Origin: Pseudovibrio japonicus
Lineage (GTDB): Bacteria > Pseudomonadota > Alphaproteobacteria > Rhizobiales > Stappiaceae
DNA: 64,000 nt
Direction of reading: 5' to 3'
NCBI RefSeq assembly: GCF_014651595.1
Contig: NZ_BMXE01000003.1
Location: 186,001 to 250,000 of the forward strand
Below are positions 63,941-64,000 of this stretch, piece after piece. The notes under the pieces are model-generated. The model saw only the letters and a program-made list of their open reading frames with translations. It did no database searches and had not been told where the DNA came from. The position numbers were made by a program, and so were the translations under genes. The stretch's first letter is position 1. Each line of letters opens with the position of its first letter.

Positions 63941-64000
63941 TAAGTCCTTTTGGGTTCCCTTTGGCTTGATTGCTGGTGCGCGGGCTTAGTCTCCCGCATG
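63941..64000. other. Right edge, non-coding
   Basis: 60 bases after sbcC; no feature is visible before the window ends. Confidence 0.4.

Overview
The window looks like a chromosomal segment of a marine-type alphaproteobacterium in the Hyphomicrobiales, plausibly Stappiaceae and closest in feel to Pseudovibrio. This rests on moderate GC (by eye a little above 50 percent) and alpha-type neighbourhoods: carA / yqeY-dnaG-rpoD, an Lrp regulator divergent from an elm1-trxB-lysR run, and DUF992 and DUF3775 proteins. The taxonomic call is inference from gene content only. No phage, transposase, CRISPR array or rRNA was seen.

Layout. 1-5.6 kb: end of a DUF1624 membrane protein, two tandem FadL-like outer-membrane barrels, and a tandem pair of unrecognised secreted two-cysteine paralogues. 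5.8-14.8 kb: uvrB with a long basic N-terminal extension, a HAD phosphatase, an S9 peptidase, a pseudoazurin-like cupredoxin, an EamA exporter, a 42-residue membrane protein, DUF3775 and GtrA proteins. 15-23.5 kb: aspartate aminotransferase, a secreted barrel-like protein, a DUF992 protein, an EF-G-like GTPase lacking the catalytic histidine, a HIT-like protein, a 3-hydroxyisobutyrate-dehydrogenase-like reductase, msrP without msrQ, and a 49-residue small protein.

24-28 kb: elm1-trxB-lysR (LsrB/VtlR-like). Downstream lies an unannotated small RNA candidate with its own promoter, an anti-Shine-Dalgarno loop, a U-rich terminator and a LysR-type palindrome near -55. 28-43.3 kb: a soluble globin-coupled chemoreceptor, greA, carB, an XRE regulator, a gene-poor AT-rich stretch, a MerR regulator, carA, yqeY, dnaG and rpoD. 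43.3-47.4 kb: an MFS exporter behind a MarR-like palindrome, a SIMPL protein, an AI-2E family permease and a tRNA with CAU anticodon.

47.8-52.3 kb is a compact curli-type amyloid system: csgF, csgG, a 508-residue curlin with at least 15 Q-x-G-x-x-N repeats, and two further curlin-like proteins. csgE, csgC and csgD are not adjacent. 52.4-58.6 kb holds a GlcNAc-kinase-like ATPase, pyrE, an MFS exporter, arsR-arsC-arsH without an adjacent pump gene, and a pirin. The exporter lies behind a SoxR-like promoter, a 19-codon Trp/Tyr/Phe-rich leader peptide and an attenuator-like hairpin. 58.9-63.9 kb is the sbcD-sbcC nuclease pair.

The three parts most worth following are the sRNA beside the LysR gene, the leader-peptide/attenuator control of the MFS exporter, and the curli locus with its atypical accessory curlins. 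Starts were chosen on visible ribosome binding sites where possible.
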